7,587 nt of DNA from Pseudomonadota bacterium (lineage in GTDB: Bacteria; Pseudomonadota; Alphaproteobacteria; Caulobacterales; Caulobacteraceae). Positions 6,101 through 7,587 of this stretch are shown piece by piece. The translations under genes were made by a program, and so were the position numbers. The stretch covers positions 1-7,587 of the forward strand of contig JAFAEC010000007.1 in NCBI GenBank assembly GCA_023424215.1, read 5' to 3'. Positions within the stretch are counted from its first letter, which is position 1. Each line of letters opens with the position of its first letter. Below the pieces are notes generated by a model, which saw only the letters and a program-made list of their open reading frames with translations, searched no databases and was not told the origin of the DNA.

Positions 6101-7522
6101 ATGACCATGACCTTCCACTCCACCGACCCCGCCACCGGCGAAACCAACTGGCAGGGCGAGGCCGCATCGCCCGCCCAGGTCCAGGCCGCCGTCGACCGCG
6201 CCCGCGCCGCCTTCCCCGACTGGGCCGACCGCCCGCGTCAGGACCGCATCGACGCGGTGAAGCGCTATCAGGCCGTACTCAAGGACCGCGCCCCGCAGGT
6301 CGCCGAGGCCATCGCCCGCGAGACCGGCAAGCCGCTGTGGGAGACCAAGGCCGAGCTCGCGGCCATGCAGGGCAAGGTCGACATCTCCATCCGCGCCTAT
6401 GACGAGCGCACCGGCGAACGCAGCGCCGACACGGGCTTCGGCCGCGCCATCCTGCGCCACCGCCCGCACGGCGTCGCCGCCGTGCTCGGCCCGTTCAACT
6501 TCCCCGGTCACCTGCCCAACGGCCACATCGTCCCTGCCCTGCTGGCCGGCGACACCGTGGTGTTCAAGCCGTCGGAGGAGACCCCTCTGGTCGGCCAGCT
6601 GATGGCCGAGGCGTTCGAGGCCGCCGACCTGCCCGAGGGCGTGGTCAATGTCGTCCAGGGCGGTCGCGACACCGGCGCGGCCCTGCTCGACGCCGGCATC
6701 GACGCCCTGATGTTCACCGGCTCCGGCGCCGCCGGCGCCCACTTCCGCCGCAAGTTCGCGGACGACCCGCACGTCATCCTCGCGCTTGAACTGGGCGGCA
6801 ACAATCCGCTGGTGGTCTGGGACGCCGCCGACGCCGGGGCCGTGGCCGGCATCGTCGTCCAGTCGGCCTTCATCACCACCGGCCAGCGCTGCTCCTGCGC
6901 GCGCCGCCTGATCGTGCCCGAGGGCCCGCAGGGCGACGCCATCGTAGAGGCCGTGGCCGCCCTGTCCGACCGCCACGTCTTCGGCCGCTCGAACGACGAG
7001 CCCGAACCCTACGCCGGCCCGCTGATCTCGCAGACCGCGGCCGAGGCGGCGCTGAAGGCCCTGCAGGAGCGCATCGACGCCGGGGCCCGCGTCATCCGCG
7101 CCTCCGGCCCCGTCGGCAACCTGCCCGGCGCCTTCGTCAGGCCGGCGATCATCGACGTCACCGGCGTCGATGTGCCCGACGAGGAGATCTTCGCCCCCTT
7201 CCTGCAGGTGCGCCGCGTCGCCTCCTTCGACGCCGCCGTCGCCGAGGCCAACGCCACCCGCTACGGCCTCTCCGCCGGCCTCGTCTCCGACGATCCCGCC
7301 AACTGGCAGCGCTTCATCCGCCGCATCCGCGCCGGCGTGGTCAACTTCAACCGCCCGACCACCGGCGCCGCCGGCGACATGCCCTTCGGCGGCCTCGGGG
7401 CCAGCGGCAACCACCGCCCCAGCGCCTACTACGCCGCCGACTACTGCGCCTATCCGGTGGCCAGTTTCGAGGCCGGCGAGGTGAAGAACATCGAGAGTGA
7501 AATCAAGGGTTTGGCGTCGTGA
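6101..7522 (+). CDS. astD: N-succinylglutamate 5-semialdehyde dehydrogenase
   Basis: This 473-residue aldehyde dehydrogenase oxidises N-succinylglutamate semialdehyde to N-succinylglutamate with NAD+, the fourth AST step. Visible landmarks are ARETGKPLWE near the N-terminus, GPFNFPGHLPNGHIVPALL (from 130) and FKPSEETP (155-162) of the cofactor site, FTGSGAAG (205-212), the general base E230 in LELGGNN, and the nucleophile C264 in GQRCSCARRL. Near the C-terminus are EEIFAPFLQV and PFGGLGASGNHRPSAYYAADYC, the latter quoted here only in part as typical of AstD. GHLPNGHI and the GNHRPSAYYAADYC-type ending distinguish AstD from generic aldehyde dehydrogenases. It lacks the first ~12-15 residues that carry the WING-type strand of the E. 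coli enzyme, yet no better upstream start exists, since astA ends only 11 bp before. No clear Shine-Dalgarno is present. A second in-frame ATG at 6107 is possible. Its stop overlaps the astB start. Confidence 0.95.
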   Translation: MTMTFHSTDPATGETNWQGEAASPAQVQAAVDRARAAFPDWADRPRQDRIDAVKRYQAVLKDRAPQVAEAIARETGKPLWETKAELAAMQGKVDISIRAYDERTGERSADTGFGRAILRHRPHGVAAVLGPFNFPGHLPNGHIVPALLAGDTVVFKPSEETPLVGQLMAEAFEAADLPEGVVNVVQGGRDTGAALLDAGIDALMFTGSGAAGAHFRRKFADDPHVILALELGGNNPLVVWDAADAGAVAGIVVQSAFITTGQRCSCARRLIVPEGPQGDAIVEAVAALSDRHVFGRSNDEPEPYAGPLISQTAAEAALKALQERIDAGARVIRASGPVGNLPGAFVRPAIIDVTGVDVPDEEIFAPFLQVRRVASFDAAVAEANATRYGLSAGLVSDDPANWQRFIRRIRAGVVNFNRPTTGAAGDMPFGGLGASGNHRPSAYYAADYCAYPVASFEAGEVKNIESEIKGLAS

Positions 7523-7587
7523 CCTCCGCGGCCGTCGAAGCCAACGCCGACGGCCTGATCGGGCCGACGCACTCCTACGCGGGGCTG
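7519..7587 (+). CDS. astB: N-succinylarginine dihydrolase (3' partial, first 23 codons)
   Basis: The frame opens with GTG at 7519, whose last three bases form the astD stop (GTGA, 4-bp overlap), and runs to the right edge. The 23 visible residues end in DGLIGPTHSYAGL, closely matching the start of the AstB family (FDGLVGPTHNYAGLS type). AstB hydrolyses succinylarginine to succinylornithine, two ammonia and CO2, the second AST step. AAGGG at 7505-7509, 9 nt before the GTG, is a plausible ribosome binding site, and the overlap suggests translational coupling. The catalytic Cys/His/Glu residues lie beyond the window. The short match is still convincing because of the operon position. Confidence 0.88.
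   Translation, partial: MTSAAVEANADGLIGPTHSYAGL

Larger units (their letters stand above)
3827..7587 (+). other. Arginine succinyltransferase operon (M20 hydrolase-astA-astD-astB...)
   Basis: Four co-directional genes are separated by 4 bp, 11 bp and a 4-bp overlap, with no terminator-like hairpin plus T-tract between them, so they are very likely co-transcribed from the 3723-3826 region. Three encode consecutive AST pathway enzymes. The transaminase AstC and a canonical AstE are not present in the window; they may lie downstream of astB or elsewhere. I see no convincing ArgR-type or other regulator box. Confidence 0.85.

Noticed and set aside
4647..7414. Long minus-strand open frames (over 500 codons each) opposite the M20 gene, astA and astD
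   Set aside because: These are shadow frames caused by the scarcity of stop codons in GC-rich DNA. The plus strand carries recognised enzymes with intact catalytic motifs throughout.
1..7587. Mobile elements, CRISPR arrays, tRNA/rRNA genes or a defence or biosynthetic cassette
   Set aside because: I saw no transposase, integrase, regularly spaced direct repeats, cloverleaf-like segment or compositional break. Base composition and codon use look uniform across all the genes.

Overview
The window is very GC-rich, with almost every third codon position G or C. It encodes the C-terminal part of an alphaproteobacterial-type TamB and an arginine succinyltransferase (AST) operon. Together these suggest a member of the Alphaproteobacteria, most likely a Caulobacterales relative such as Caulobacter or Brevundimonas. 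That assignment is inferred from composition and family resemblance, not from a marker gene.

Layout: (1) Positions 2-3121 (+) hold the C-terminal ~1040 codons of tamB, the inner-membrane-anchored partner of TamA in outer-membrane assembly and lipid transport; its N-terminus lies outside the window. (2) Positions 3122-3197 are a short convergent intergenic region with two hairpins. The larger one is followed by a T-tract only on the minus strand, so it looks like the terminator of the next gene. (3) Positions 3198-3722 (-) encode a four-helix membrane protein of unknown function with a very strong ribosome binding site. (4) Positions 3723-3826 are a 104-bp divergent intergenic region with candidate promoters in both directions and a small palindrome. 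(5) From 3827 to the right edge runs a tightly packed (+) operon: an M20-family zinc hydrolase, astA (arginine N-succinyltransferase), astD (succinylglutamate-semialdehyde dehydrogenase) and the first 23 codons of astB (succinylarginine dihydrolase). Gaps are 4 bp and 11 bp, and astD/astB overlap by 4 bp.

The operon encodes ammonia-producing arginine catabolism: AstA succinylates arginine, AstB releases ammonia and CO2 to give succinylornithine, the transaminase AstC (not in the window) makes the semialdehyde, AstD oxidises it to N-succinylglutamate, and a desuccinylase releases succinate and glutamate. The usual desuccinylase, AstE, is an M14-like enzyme and is not seen here. The lead M20 hydrolase has the right chemistry (cleavage of N-acyl-glutamate-type amides) to fill that step, and this is the most interesting hypothesis in the window. 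Otherwise the region looks like ordinary chromosome: I see no mobile element, CRISPR array, tRNA, rRNA or defence system, and no clearly novel multi-gene system.
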